In this document: positions 25,534 through 33,606 of the stretch, one piece after another
Numbering within the stretch: the stretch's first letter is position 1
How the letters are laid out: each line of letters opens with the position of its first letter
Assembly: GCA_040384465.1 (NCBI GenBank)
Contig: JAZKJF010000011.1
Span: forward strand, 6,133 to 70,132
DNA: 64,000 nucleotides
From: UBA5078 sp040384465
GTDB lineage: Bacteria > Pseudomonadota > Gammaproteobacteria > Pseudomonadales > Pseudohongiellaceae
Direction: 5' to 3'
Notes under the pieces: generated by a model
Seen by the model: the letters and a program-made list of their open reading frames with translations, nothing else
Databases searched by the model: none
Told to the model about the DNA's origin: nothing
Translations under genes and position numbers: made by a program

Positions 25534-25947
25534 ATGATCGAGAGAGTGGAAGCGCTTTGTCCGCTGGCGGGCCGCATTATTCTGGGGTTGTATTTCATAC
25601 TGCCCGGCGGGTTGATGAAGATTTTCAATTATCAGGGCACGGCGGACTACATGGCTGCGCACGGGATGGTCATGATTCCCTTCTTCCTCGTGCTGACGAT
25701 CATCATTCAGCTCGGTGCAGGCGCTGCTCTGATCGCGGGTTACAAGGCGCAGATCGCCGCGTTTCTGCTGGCGGGACTCACGCTGGTCATCAGCCTGGTG
25801 ATGCACGACTTTTGGGATGTGGCCGACGCTCTACAGCGTGGGCACGAGACCCAGAATTTCGTGAAGAATCTGGGAATTATTGCTGGCTTGTTGGTGCTGA
25901 GCGGGCTTGGGGCGGGGCCTTATAGCATCGACAAACGCAAGGTTTGA
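25534..25947 (+). CDS. DoxX-family membrane protein (second)
   Basis: 137 residues, four membrane helices: LAGRIILGLYFILPGGLMKIFNY, MIPFFLVLTIIIQLGAGAALI, KAQIAAFLLAGLTLVISLVMHDFW and FVKNLGIIAGLLVLSGLG. This is the DoxX pattern with the conserved helix-1 Gly and a HDFW turn. Start at 25534 with GAGGGGGAG upstream; the longer in-frame reading from 25327 would translate the MITE-like element and is not believed. The element ends 13 bases before this start, so transcription must come through or from it. Confidence 0.8.
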   Translation: MIERVEALCPLAGRIILGLYFILPGGLMKIFNYQGTADYMAAHGMVMIPFFLVLTIIIQLGAGAALIAGYKAQIAAFLLAGLTLVISLVMHDFWDVADALQRGHETQNFVKNLGIIAGLLVLSGLGAGPYSIDKRKV

Positions 25948-25979
25948 CAAAAATCGCTGCAAGGCTCAATTAGAAGGCA

Positions 25980-26004
25980 GTCGCCTGCAGGGCAGGCTCA
26001 TACA
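25980..26004. repeat. Single REP unit
   Basis: GTCGCCTGCAGGGCAGGCTC followed by ATACA: one base different from the right arm of the REP pairs at 57111 and 59558. It lies between the DoxX-family gene and yaeQ, unpaired. Confidence 0.75.
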
Positions 26005-26048
26005 CAGGCACGCTCCAACAGAACAAACAGAAGGTAGAAAAGAAAGAC

Positions 26049-26597
26049 ATGGCAACGAAAGCGACAATCCTGAAAGCGGAACTGATGATCTCCGACATGA
26101 ACCGCCACTACTACCAGACTCACCAGCTCACCGTGGCGCAACATCCGTCAGAGACCGAGGAACGTCTGATGGTCCGCCTCGTCGCCTTCGCTCTGCACGC
26201 CAGCGAGCGATTGGCCTTCACCAAGGGCATCAGCACCGACGACGAACCGGATATCTGGGACAAGGACCTCACCGATCACATCACCACCTGGATCGATCTC
26301 GGTCAGCCTGAGGACAAACGCATCCGTAAAGCCTGCGGCCGCGCCGACGAAGTGTTCATCTACACCTATCAGCCCCGCAACGCCGGCCCGTGGTTCGCGA
26401 AAGCCGCAGAGACACTGTCGCGGTTCGACAAACTCAACATCATCGCCATCGATACAGTCTCCTCCACGACGCTCGCCGATCTGTGCGACCGCAACATGAC
26501 GCTGCAGTGCAATATTCAGGACGACGCGGTGTATCTCTCAAGCGAGAGCAAGGAAGTGGAATTGAAGTTGACGGTGACGAAGGCGGCAGTCAAGTAG
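26049..26597 (+). CDS. yaeQ: YaeQ family protein
   Basis: 182 residues. Typical YaeQ features: MATKATILKAELMISDMNRHYYQTHQLTVAQHPSETEERLMVRLVAFAL at the N-terminus and DEPDIWDKDLTDHITTWIDLGQPEDKRIRKACGRA, which belong to the PD-(D/E)XK-like fold of the family. The protein is soluble. YaeQ is widespread in gammaproteobacteria and lacks a proven biochemical activity. Confidence 0.92.
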   Translation: MATKATILKAELMISDMNRHYYQTHQLTVAQHPSETEERLMVRLVAFALHASERLAFTKGISTDDEPDIWDKDLTDHITTWIDLGQPEDKRIRKACGRADEVFIYTYQPRNAGPWFAKAAETLSRFDKLNIIAIDTVSSTTLADLCDRNMTLQCNIQDDAVYLSSESKEVELKLTVTKAAVK

Positions 26598-26608
26598 TTA
26601 AAAAACAA

Positions 26609-26941
26609 TCACTCCACGGAAGTATCATCGACAGGCGCAAGCCTGGTCGGAAACGCCCACAGAAACGCCAGCAGAAAAATACCTGCGAAAGGCACCACCG
26701 CGAACATCCACCACCACGCTGTTCTGCCGATGTCGTGGAATCGACGTGCGCCCGCCGCCAACAGCGGCAGGGCCATCAACACCAGAAAGACGTTTCCCAA
26801 TATCTCGCTCACGAATGACAATGCGGCCTCGACCAGCCCCACGAACAGCACGAACCACCAGAATTCAGGCCGTGAAGCACGGCCATTAAAATCGGTACAT
26901 TTGTTGAGACACGTGCGAATCGATTCTTGAAAAGTCATCAT
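26609..26941 (-). CDS. DUF805 membrane protein
   Basis: 110 residues. DUF805 pattern: FNGRASRPEFWWFVLFVGLVE, then two or three more helices with LAAGARRFHDIGRTAWWWM. Start at 26941 (two adjacent ATG codons); the longer frame begins in Cys-rich junk. It is convergent with yaeQ, 11 bases apart. The function of the family is not known. Confidence 0.85.
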   Translation of the reverse strand: MMTFQESIRTCLNKCTDFNGRASRPEFWWFVLFVGLVEAALSFVSEILGNVFLVLMALPLLAAGARRFHDIGRTAWWWMFAVVPFAGIFLLAFLWAFPTRLAPVDDTSVE

Positions 26942-27017
26942 AATTTTCTCGGCACAGACGAAGCATGCACACGCATGCAACGAGTTACCTCAGCGGCAAG
27001 TCTGCAGAACACTGCCA

Positions 27018-27596
27018 TCAGTTTCCCACTCGCACAAGCTCAAATTGCAGTGGCTCAAAACCTCGGCCTTTCTCAAGAATCTGCATTCTGGTGCTATCGA
27101 CGAAGAACCGCAGTGGCACACGATCACGAGGATGGGAAAGTCCACACTCTTTGTTGCCGTCACTGCCAACAGTCGCAATCAGCAAGCCAGTGCTAGGCTC
27201 CCACACGTAAGATCCGGACTCGCTGCCAGTCACACAATTAGGGTCTTCTGCAATCTCGAAGTGTTCGTAAGTACCGTTCGCCTTGAAATTGATACGCATC
27301 TTGTCGACACCCCTGCTATCCGTCCACGTCCCGACTATCGCCGACGCGCTGGCGTTAATGGCAGGAGCAACAACAGGAGGCGTAATTGCAGTGAGAGAGG
27401 ACACATCGGCCTGAAATCGTAGATTGGCTGCATCGGTCAAGGTCAGCGTTGCATAATACACTTCGCCGTTGAGCTTTAGATGCGGAATGACCAACTTGCC
27501 AGTCACGGTATCGAAATAAGCATCAACATTCGCGGCTAAAGCAGAAGTTGACAGAAAACAGCACGACAACAAGTAGATCATCGGGTTGCGAAACAT
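27018..27596 (-). CDS. Secreted protein of unknown function
   Basis: 192 residues with a clear signal peptide (YLLSCCFLSTSALAA). The first part (VDAYFDTVTGKLVIPHLKLNGEVYYATLTL) resembles a short beta-rich motif common in secreted bacterial proteins. The second part (IVGTWTDSRGVDKMRINFKANGTYEHFEIAEDPNC...SGSYVWEPSTGLL) looks like a lipocalin-like 'IxGTW' barrel with two cysteines. AGGAA 7 bases before the ATG. I do not recognise the family. It is on the same strand as, and downstream of, TonB receptor 2. Confidence 0.75.
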   Translation of the reverse strand: MFRNPMIYLLSCCFLSTSALAANVDAYFDTVTGKLVIPHLKLNGEVYYATLTLTDAANLRFQADVSSLTAITPPVVAPAINASASAIVGTWTDSRGVDKMRINFKANGTYEHFEIAEDPNCVTGSESGSYVWEPSTGLLIATVGSDGNKECGLSHPRDRVPLRFFVDSTRMQILEKGRGFEPLQFELVRVGN

Positions 27597-27678
27597 TGGC
27601 CATTCCTCGTAATCAGATTAGGTGAGTCCGAAAACTACCACTGATATCTCATGGATTCAAACCCTCGGCAACGGCTGC

Positions 27679-29847
27679 CTAGAACACCCAATCCACGCTG
27701 AGGCTGATCTCCCGCACCGGCCGTGAGGTGCGCAACTCTCTGCGCTCCAGCGGGCTGCTGCTGCGAATGTTGATGTACTCAAACCGCTCGCGTTGACTCT
27801 CAGCACGCAACAGATTTTCCGCTTCCAGACGCAGAGTGACATCCTCCATCGGCTGCATTTCTACAAAAAATTCGAAGTCGATGTCCTGTTCGGATTCCTG
27901 CCAGAAATCCAGATCGTACTGCGCGCGCGGAGCATCCATGCGTGTTTCAATACCGTAAGAAAGGCTCTTCCAGTTCAAGTCCTGACGATATTCCAGTGAC
28001 CACTCATAGTCCGTGCTGAAATTGAATTCACGCTTCTTGCCAGTGAACGGATCCGTGACACTGGACTTCTGAAATTCGACGCTCAGATCCAACACGCCAC
28101 CGTCCACATTCATCCAATCAAGCCGCAAACTGCTGCTGATTTCCAGATCGACCGCGTAGCCATCGCCGAGATTGCCCGGGGCTGTGCGCGTTCTGATGCC
28201 GTCTGCTGTCGCGATCAACAGCGGAATGCGGCCGATGTGATCGGTGACATCGGAATAGAGCGCGGTGATCGTGAACACGCCCATATCATTGAGCATCTGG
28301 CGCTCGTAGGACAATTCATACTCCCAGGTTTTCTCCGGTTCCAGCTCCGGATTACCCGCGTTGATGACATCGAATCGGTTGTCGTCATTCGTAAAGCTCG
28401 CGACAAACGAGCCAAAATCCAACTGGCTGATGGTGCGTTCGATGCGCCCCCGCAACTGCGTCTGTTCGGTCAGGTCATAGCGCAATGCCAACCGTGGTCG
28501 GGGATAGAAGAAGTCGCGGGTACGCTGCACATCCCCCCCGCTTTGCTGCAACTCCGAATATTCCAGGTCGAGCGAACTCTCCAGCAAAAGTTTTTCCGTT
28601 GCCTGCCAGGAATAACTGGTGAACACTTCGTAGCGGGTCTCTTCAATAGTCGACTCCTCGTTGAACAGTGGCACCTCCACCAATACACCGCTTCTGTTCT
28701 CCAACAATGAAGCGTCTTCCTCCACGCTGTTGATCGCCAGCTCCACTCCTGATTCGAACAGATGATCTTCCGCCAATGCCCATTGATAGGAGCTGCGCAA
28801 AATCTTCTCCACACTTACACTTTTCTCCCGCTGCACGTCATCCAATACGGCAACGCCACCATTCGGAATGAAGGAAAATGCACTCTCCTCTTCACTCGCA
28901 GCGCTCGAATAAATCAGCAGCGTGTTCAAGGTATTGCCATTGCTGAAAACGTGTTGATAATCGCCGCCAATTTCCCAATCGCGCGCATCCTCAATGTCGT
29001 CATTCAGGCGACCACCATCCGCAACTGGATTGGCTCCCACGAATAAAAAATCGTTCGAAGTTTCGCTGCCAGACTGCCCCTCATCGGCATACAGCGCATT
29101 CAGATTCAGCACATTGCCATTGAGAAACGTATAACTCGTATTGGTGGAAAACGTGATTTCATCAAATTTGCCCGCATAATTTTCGACCTGTCTTTCAAAC
29201 AGCACATTGCTCGGCGTGTAGAAACTATCGAGAGATGCCGAGCTGTTTCTGCGAACATCTCCTTCCACCGAAACGAGGTAATTGAGCGCCCCCAGATCGC
29301 CGTTGTAACTGACCTCGCCACCGGCTCCAGGGCTGCCATCGGAATAGTGCTCCGCGCTTGCAGTGACTGAGCCATAACCAGTATTGAGGGTGTCTTCGAG
29401 GACCACATTCACCACCCGTCCCTGACTGCGCACATCAAGCCCGGGCACAGAGCCGCGTATCACTTCTATCTGCAACACCTGCCGCGCCTGAATGCGCTGC
29501 AACACCGAGCCGACATCGTTCGACTTGCCTGACACGCGATTGCCGTTAATCAGTATCTGATCGCCAGAACTGCCAAACCCGCGCTGGCCGCCACCGCCTC
29601 CTCCGAAAATATCTTGAATACCGGGCACCCGCTCCAGCTGATCGCTCGCCGTGATCACGTTGTACTGACTGAAATAATCGGCGGTGTAAATGACACGATT
29701 GCCAGCATCCGCAACAATGACGCCCGGTGCGTTGAGGTTGGCGGTGTCTTGCGCCATCGCCACCGAAAACGCGGCACAGCCCATCACACTCGCAATGATC
29801 TGTGCCAAATAGAATCGTGATTTACGTTGTTTTGAAAAATGCGCCAT
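27679..29847 (-). CDS. TonB-dependent outer membrane receptor 2
   Basis: 722 residues: signal peptide (AAFSVAMAQ), plug with YFSQYNVITASDQLERVPGIQDIFGGGGGGQRG, GDQILINGNRVSGKSND and EVIRGSVPGLDVRSQGRVVNVVL, then a barrel ending in Phe (LSVDWVF). A paralogue of receptor 1 by plug sequence and by the VxYxAxxFxQY stretch. A Gly-run replaces part of the plug loop. Start at 29847 with AGGAA upstream. It is divergent from a two-component system, a setting that suggests regulated uptake; the ligand is unknown. Confidence 0.9.
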   Translation of the reverse strand: MAHFSKQRKSRFYLAQIIASVMGCAAFSVAMAQDTANLNAPGVIVADAGNRVIYTADYFSQYNVITASDQLERVPGIQDIFGGGGGGQRGFGSSGDQILINGNRVSGKSNDVGSVLQRIQARQVLQIEVIRGSVPGLDVRSQGRVVNVVLEDTLNTGYGSVTASAEHYSDGSPGAGGEVSYNGDLGALNYLVSVEGDVRRNSSASLDSFYTPSNVLFERQVENYAGKFDEITFSTNTSYTFLNGNVLNLNALYADEGQSGSETSNDFLFVGANPVADGGRLNDDIEDARDWEIGGDYQHVFSNGNTLNTLLIYSSAASEEESAFSFIPNGGVAVLDDVQREKSVSVEKILRSSYQWALAEDHLFESGVELAINSVEEDASLLENRSGVLVEVPLFNEESTIEETRYEVFTSYSWQATEKLLLESSLDLEYSELQQSGGDVQRTRDFFYPRPRLALRYDLTEQTQLRGRIERTISQLDFGSFVASFTNDDNRFDVINAGNPELEPEKTWEYELSYERQMLNDMGVFTITALYSDVTDHIGRIPLLIATADGIRTRTAPGNLGDGYAVDLEISSSLRLDWMNVDGGVLDLSVEFQKSSVTDPFTGKKREFNFSTDYEWSLEYRQDLNWKSLSYGIETRMDAPRAQYDLDFWQESEQDIDFEFFVEMQPMEDVTLRLEAENLLRAESQRERFEYINIRSSSPLERRELRTSRPVREISLSVDWVF

Positions 29848-30046
29848 CTGTTTTATTCCTGCTGCCAATGCATTGATTGAAGTACTGATCGATAGCAGGA
29901 GTATCACACGACACTTTTAAGGGAGTATTACGAGAGTCCGCATCACGCGTACAAACTCGAAAATTCACGCCGTTAAAACTGTCATAATAAACAGGCCGTA
30001 TGCTCACGCTGTATTCAGATTGTATTCAAAGCCCAAGGGGATAACC
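29848..30046. promoter_or_regulatory. Divergent control region, receptor 2 / two-component system
   Basis: 199 bases between divergent starts, more AT-rich than the genes. It contains the TGTATTCA direct repeat described separately. Promoter hexamers were not assigned. Confidence 0.45.
30010..30028 (+). promoter_or_regulatory. Direct repeat, candidate response-regulator box
   Basis: TGTATTCA occurs at 30010-30017 and 30021-30028, an 11-base period, the spacing used by OmpR/PhoB-class regulators that bind as tandem dimers. The repeat is 18 bases before the GTG of the response regulator. Autoregulation is an inference. Confidence 0.5.
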
Positions 30047-30724
30047 GTGCGATTGTTGGTGGTGGAAGATGAAGCCCGTCTTGTGGAAGTTCTCGTTGAG
30101 AACCTGCAGACAGCGGGGTTTGTTGTCGACGCGGTTTCCAGCGGCCAGCAAGCCTTCGAGGCCGTGCAGATGATTGCCTACGATGCCATCATCCTCGACC
30201 TCGGCTTGCCGGATTGCGATGGTATCGATCTGTTGAAACGTATCCGCAGTCAAGGCTCGCAAGTCCCCATTCTCATTCTGACCGCCCGCGATGCCGTGGA
30301 AGATCGTGTGAAAGGGCTGGATGGCGGTGCCGATGATTATCTGGTGAAACCCTTCGCGACATCCGAACTCGTCTCGCGCCTCAAGGCTTTGTTGCGCAGA
30401 CCGGGCGGTGTACTGGGCAGCATTCTGGTGGCGGGCAACCTGACGCTGGACACCATTGCCCGCGATATCCAAATCAACGAGTGCCGGGTGGAACTGTCTC
30501 GCCGTGAAGTGGCTGTGCTGGAACATCTCATGCGCCGCGTCGGGCGTGTCGTGCCCAAAGAACTGCTGGAAGAAAAACTGTACGGATTTGGCGAAGAGCT
30601 AGAGTCCAATGCGGTGCCAGTACACGTCCACCATCTGCGCCGCAAACTGGAGCAAGGGGGCGCCAGCGCGCAAATCCACACTGTTCGTGGAGTCGGTTAT
30701 CTGCTGACGGAGGGACGTCCATGA
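30047..30724 (+). CDS. OmpR-family response regulator
   Basis: 225 residues, GTG start with AAGGGG 6 bases upstream. Receiver: VVEDEARLV, phospho-acceptor Asp51 (AIILDLGLPDCDG), ILTARD and DDYLVKPFATSEL. DNA-binding domain: LSRREVAVLEHLMRRVGRVVPKELLEEKLYG and VHVHHLRRKLE...IHTVRGVGYLL, closest in style to QseB/PmrA/TctD regulators. Its stop overlaps the kinase ATG (ATGA). Receptor 2 is divergent and is the natural candidate target. Confidence 0.93.
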   Translation: MRLLVVEDEARLVEVLVENLQTAGFVVDAVSSGQQAFEAVQMIAYDAIILDLGLPDCDGIDLLKRIRSQGSQVPILILTARDAVEDRVKGLDGGADDYLVKPFATSELVSRLKALLRRPGGVLGSILVAGNLTLDTIARDIQINECRVELSRREVAVLEHLMRRVGRVVPKELLEEKLYGFGEELESNAVPVHVHHLRRKLEQGGASAQIHTVRGVGYLLTEGRP

Positions 30725-32145
30725 ACTGGTTCCGCTCTAATTCGCTGCAAGTGCGGCTGGCGACCCGGCTCGGGGCGTTGTTCCTGCTGGCCACGATCAT
30801 TCTGCTCAGTGTGTTCCTTTATCTCAGTTACGATCTGACAGATTCCTTGAGCCGCCGCGACTTGTTCAGGCTCGCGGAAGAACTGGCCGAAGAGATCGAA
30901 AACGATGGCAGGCTGGATGATATCGAAGAGCTGATCGCGCGCGGCTGGCTCAATAATGACACCCGCTATGCAATTTTTGACGGTGAAACCTTCGACAGCG
31001 AAAGCAAAGTACTGGCCTCATCGGATACCGCATTCGTGACTGTCGTGCTTGAACGCGACATCATGTCCGGCGGCACCGAATCCTTTCGACTCGATGAATT
31101 TGGAACCCCGCCGCAGAATTTCCTGGGACTGGTGAACATCGAGCGCAGTGAAGCAGGACGCGTCGCGGTGGTGGTCGCGGAACCGGAGCAGGTCGAACAG
31201 GAACTGATGAATGCCATCATGTGGGACGTGGTTTTCAAAGCCCTCTGGATCGTACCGCTCTTCATTTTCTGTACGCTGCTCGTGGGAGTGCTGGCCATTC
31301 GTGGCGGCCTGCAGCCGCTGCGCAGAACCGCGCTGGAGGCTGCGTCTATCAAGCCTGAAGCAATATCGGCCCGGTTGGGAACGGACAACCTGCCGCGTGA
31401 AGTGTTTCCGCTTGTCTATGCCGTCAACAGCGCGCTGGACCGCCTCGAAGCAGGCTTCGAATTGCAGCGACGTTTCACCGCCAATGCCGCACATGAGCTG
31501 CGCACGCCACTGGCCATCATCACCGGCGCCATCGATGGCATGGCCGGCAACGGCAATCTGAAAAAACTGCGGCAGGACGTTGCCCGCATGAACCGTCTCG
31601 TCGAACAACTGCTGCATGTGGCTCGTCTGGACAGCCTCACGCTGAAGACCGACGAGCCTGTAGACCTGCGCAAGATCGCGCATCAGGTGCTGGAATACAT
31701 GGCCCCTCTGGCCATCGCACAGGGACAGAGCATCGAACTCGTCGAAGCTGACACCCCCGTGAGCATCCTCGGCGAGGCGCATGCCGTAGAAGACGCCATC
31801 CGGAATCTGATCGAAAACGCCATCATCCACGGCGGCTCCGCTGAGGACATCACTGAGCCCTCCACCGAGGCCATCAGCATCGAGGTGAAAGTACACGCGG
31901 ATGGGAGTATCAGCGTCTGCGATCAGGGTCCTGGCATTGCAGTCGAGGATCGCGAGCGCATCTTCGACCGCTTCTGGCGCGGCAAGAATGCAGCCTGCGA
32001 AGGGGCGGGATTGGGGCTATCCATCGTGCAGGAGATCATGCAACTGCATGGCGGAGTGGTGATCGTGAGGGATAACGATCACGCAGGCGCCGCAAGAGGC
32101 ACCTGCGTGACGCTGCGCTTCAGACCAGTGACAACTGCACATTGA
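30721..32145 (+). CDS. Sensor histidine kinase, QseC/TctE type
   Basis: 474 residues. Two membrane helices (about 17-37 and 171-193) enclose a periplasmic sensor of about 130 residues. HisKA has the phospho-acceptor His258 (FTANAAHELRTPLAII), and the ATPase domain shows N box (IRNLIENAIIHG), G1 (VCDQGPGI) and GAGLGLSIVQEIM. All catalytic motifs are intact. Translationally coupled to the response regulator. Its last 26 bases overlap the convergent pseudokinase gene. Confidence 0.92.
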   Translation: MNWFRSNSLQVRLATRLGALFLLATIILLSVFLYLSYDLTDSLSRRDLFRLAEELAEEIENDGRLDDIEELIARGWLNNDTRYAIFDGETFDSESKVLASSDTAFVTVVLERDIMSGGTESFRLDEFGTPPQNFLGLVNIERSEAGRVAVVVAEPEQVEQELMNAIMWDVVFKALWIVPLFIFCTLLVGVLAIRGGLQPLRRTALEAASIKPEAISARLGTDNLPREVFPLVYAVNSALDRLEAGFELQRRFTANAAHELRTPLAIITGAIDGMAGNGNLKKLRQDVARMNRLVEQLLHVARLDSLTLKTDEPVDLRKIAHQVLEYMAPLAIAQGQSIELVEADTPVSILGEAHAVEDAIRNLIENAIIHGGSAEDITEPSTEAISIEVKVHADGSISVCDQGPGIAVEDRERIFDRFWRGKNAACEGAGLGLSIVQEIMQLHGGVVIVRDNDHAGAARGTCVTLRFRPVTTAH

Positions 32146-33496
32146 AGCAGGTTCCGAACTGATCATTAGAGGTCACCGACATATGACCTCGGTGATGCTC
32201 CGTGATAATAAAATACGGATACGACAAACGATGCTCAACCGGGCAACTGGTCGGGCCAGCAGACGTCGCGAAATACGGCTCAAAAATATCCGTCTGCGCT
32301 TCAGCACTCAAACACTGTCCCTTGTGCCCGATTTTAATCCACAGCGAATCAATAAACTGACTGATCTCGATGCTGATTCGCGGGTTGCTGTCTGCGCCGC
32401 CATCTGCCGCTTTCAACGCATAAAATGCACTGCGCAACAGACGCGTAAAGACCTGCACCAGCTCATCCGGGAAACACGACACCTGCGGTAACGAGGTGCT
32501 GTAATTGCGACGAATCTCGATGTCTTTGAAGGCAAGACCATCCGCATCGGTAAACAGCTCTGTGGCCATTTCGATGCTGCGATCCATGATGACAGGCAAA
32601 TCAGAGAACTGCATCGTCGTGCGGTGACTACGCGCCAGATCCAGCAGATTCTGCGCGATGATTGTCGCTTGCTGCGCACTCTGTCGCACGATTTCCACTT
32701 CCCGCAACAGGAAGGTTTGCAGCGGCCCGAGATCCGCCGTTTCAATTTTCTGTCGCGAATCCGAGACATGTTGGAAGATCGTATTGATCGGCAAACTGAT
32801 GTCATAGGCCATCGCAGAAGCCAGTTCACCGAGCGCGGAAATCTTGTCACGCTCCGCCACTTTGTTTTCAGCATTCACTTGTCTGGTGATGTCGGAAATC
32901 AAAATCACGATGCCGGTGTCATCATGATCTTTCAGCCGATACAACGTGAGTTCATAACTGTATTGACCGGGCTGCGTGTGCTTCAGGTGAATCGTGTCAC
33001 CAGTGCTCAGCACGCTTTGCACCTGCTCATCGGTCAGCGTGATAGCGGGGTAAGCCGCCCACAAATTTTTCCCCGCCACATCGGCAAACGGACGTCCGGT
33101 AATATCCTCTGCTGTCTTGTTCCACTGCGTGACCTGCAACTTGTCGTCGATGCCGATCAACATCACGGGCATCGAATTCACAATGCTGGTGATATAGGCC
33201 TCGCGCTTACGCAGCTGCTCTGCGGTCTCTTGCAAGACCACCGTGCGCCGTTCAACGCGCTCTTCGAGCGTGGCTTTGATGTCCGTCAACGCCTGATTGG
33301 AGCGGGTTGCCCGCAGGTGCGCGCGCACCAGAAAGAACAACACGACCAGCAGGGTCAGAATCAACAGGCTGGCGCTGGTATTCGCGACATACTGCCAATT
33401 GGTGCTGCCGTCCTCATCACGGAAAACCGCGAACACATCCGCGTACACACTCAGGCTGGTGCCAAGCAGCACCAGCAGGGTCAACACTTGCTTCAT
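32120..33496 (-). CDS. PAS-domain histidine pseudokinase
   Basis: 458 residues. N-terminal signal-like segment, a helix (about 42-58), a coiled coil, a PAS domain (about 100-210: YITSIVNSMPVMLIGIDDKLQVTQWN...DITRQVNAE) and a kinase-like region. The H box reads ALGELASAMAYDISLPINT: the phospho-acceptor His is replaced by Tyr231. The N box is RLLRSAFYAL, with the usual Asn residues missing; the G1 Asp is absent (IKIGHKGQCLS), and no Gly-rich G2 box is seen. Yet the frame is open with normal codon use, so it is probably a functional non-catalytic protein. Start at 33496; the longer frame to 33610 lacks a ribosome site. Confidence 0.75.
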   Translation of the reverse strand: MKQVLTLLVLLGTSLSVYADVFAVFRDEDGSTNWQYVANTSASLLILTLLVVLFFLVRAHLRATRSNQALTDIKATLEERVERRTVVLQETAEQLRKREAYITSIVNSMPVMLIGIDDKLQVTQWNKTAEDITGRPFADVAGKNLWAAYPAITLTDEQVQSVLSTGDTIHLKHTQPGQYSYELTLYRLKDHDDTGIVILISDITRQVNAENKVAERDKISALGELASAMAYDISLPINTIFQHVSDSRQKIETADLGPLQTFLLREVEIVRQSAQQATIIAQNLLDLARSHRTTMQFSDLPVIMDRSIEMATELFTDADGLAFKDIEIRRNYSTSLPQVSCFPDELVQVFTRLLRSAFYALKAADGGADSNPRISIEISQFIDSLWIKIGHKGQCLSAEAQTDIFEPYFATSAGPTSCPVEHRLSYPYFIITEHHRGHMSVTSNDQFGTCFNVQLSLV

Positions 33497-33606
33497 GAAC
33501 TTTCTCTCGTCATTGAGGGGCTGATCCCCCTGAACCTGGATATCCGGGGGCCGGAACAACTCGCGGCAGCCCCCATGCGTGGCCGAAGTGTAGCATGGAA
33601 GTGGGG

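Noticed and set aside
25327..25947. Longer DoxX reading with 69 extra N-terminal codons
   Set aside because: The extension is the MITE-like element; the family begins at the ATG at 25534, which has a good ribosome site.
33516..33531. AGGGG/CCCCT hairpin upstream of the pseudokinase gene considered as terminator
   Set aside because: Short stem, no T-run and very close to the start codon; not strong enough to call.
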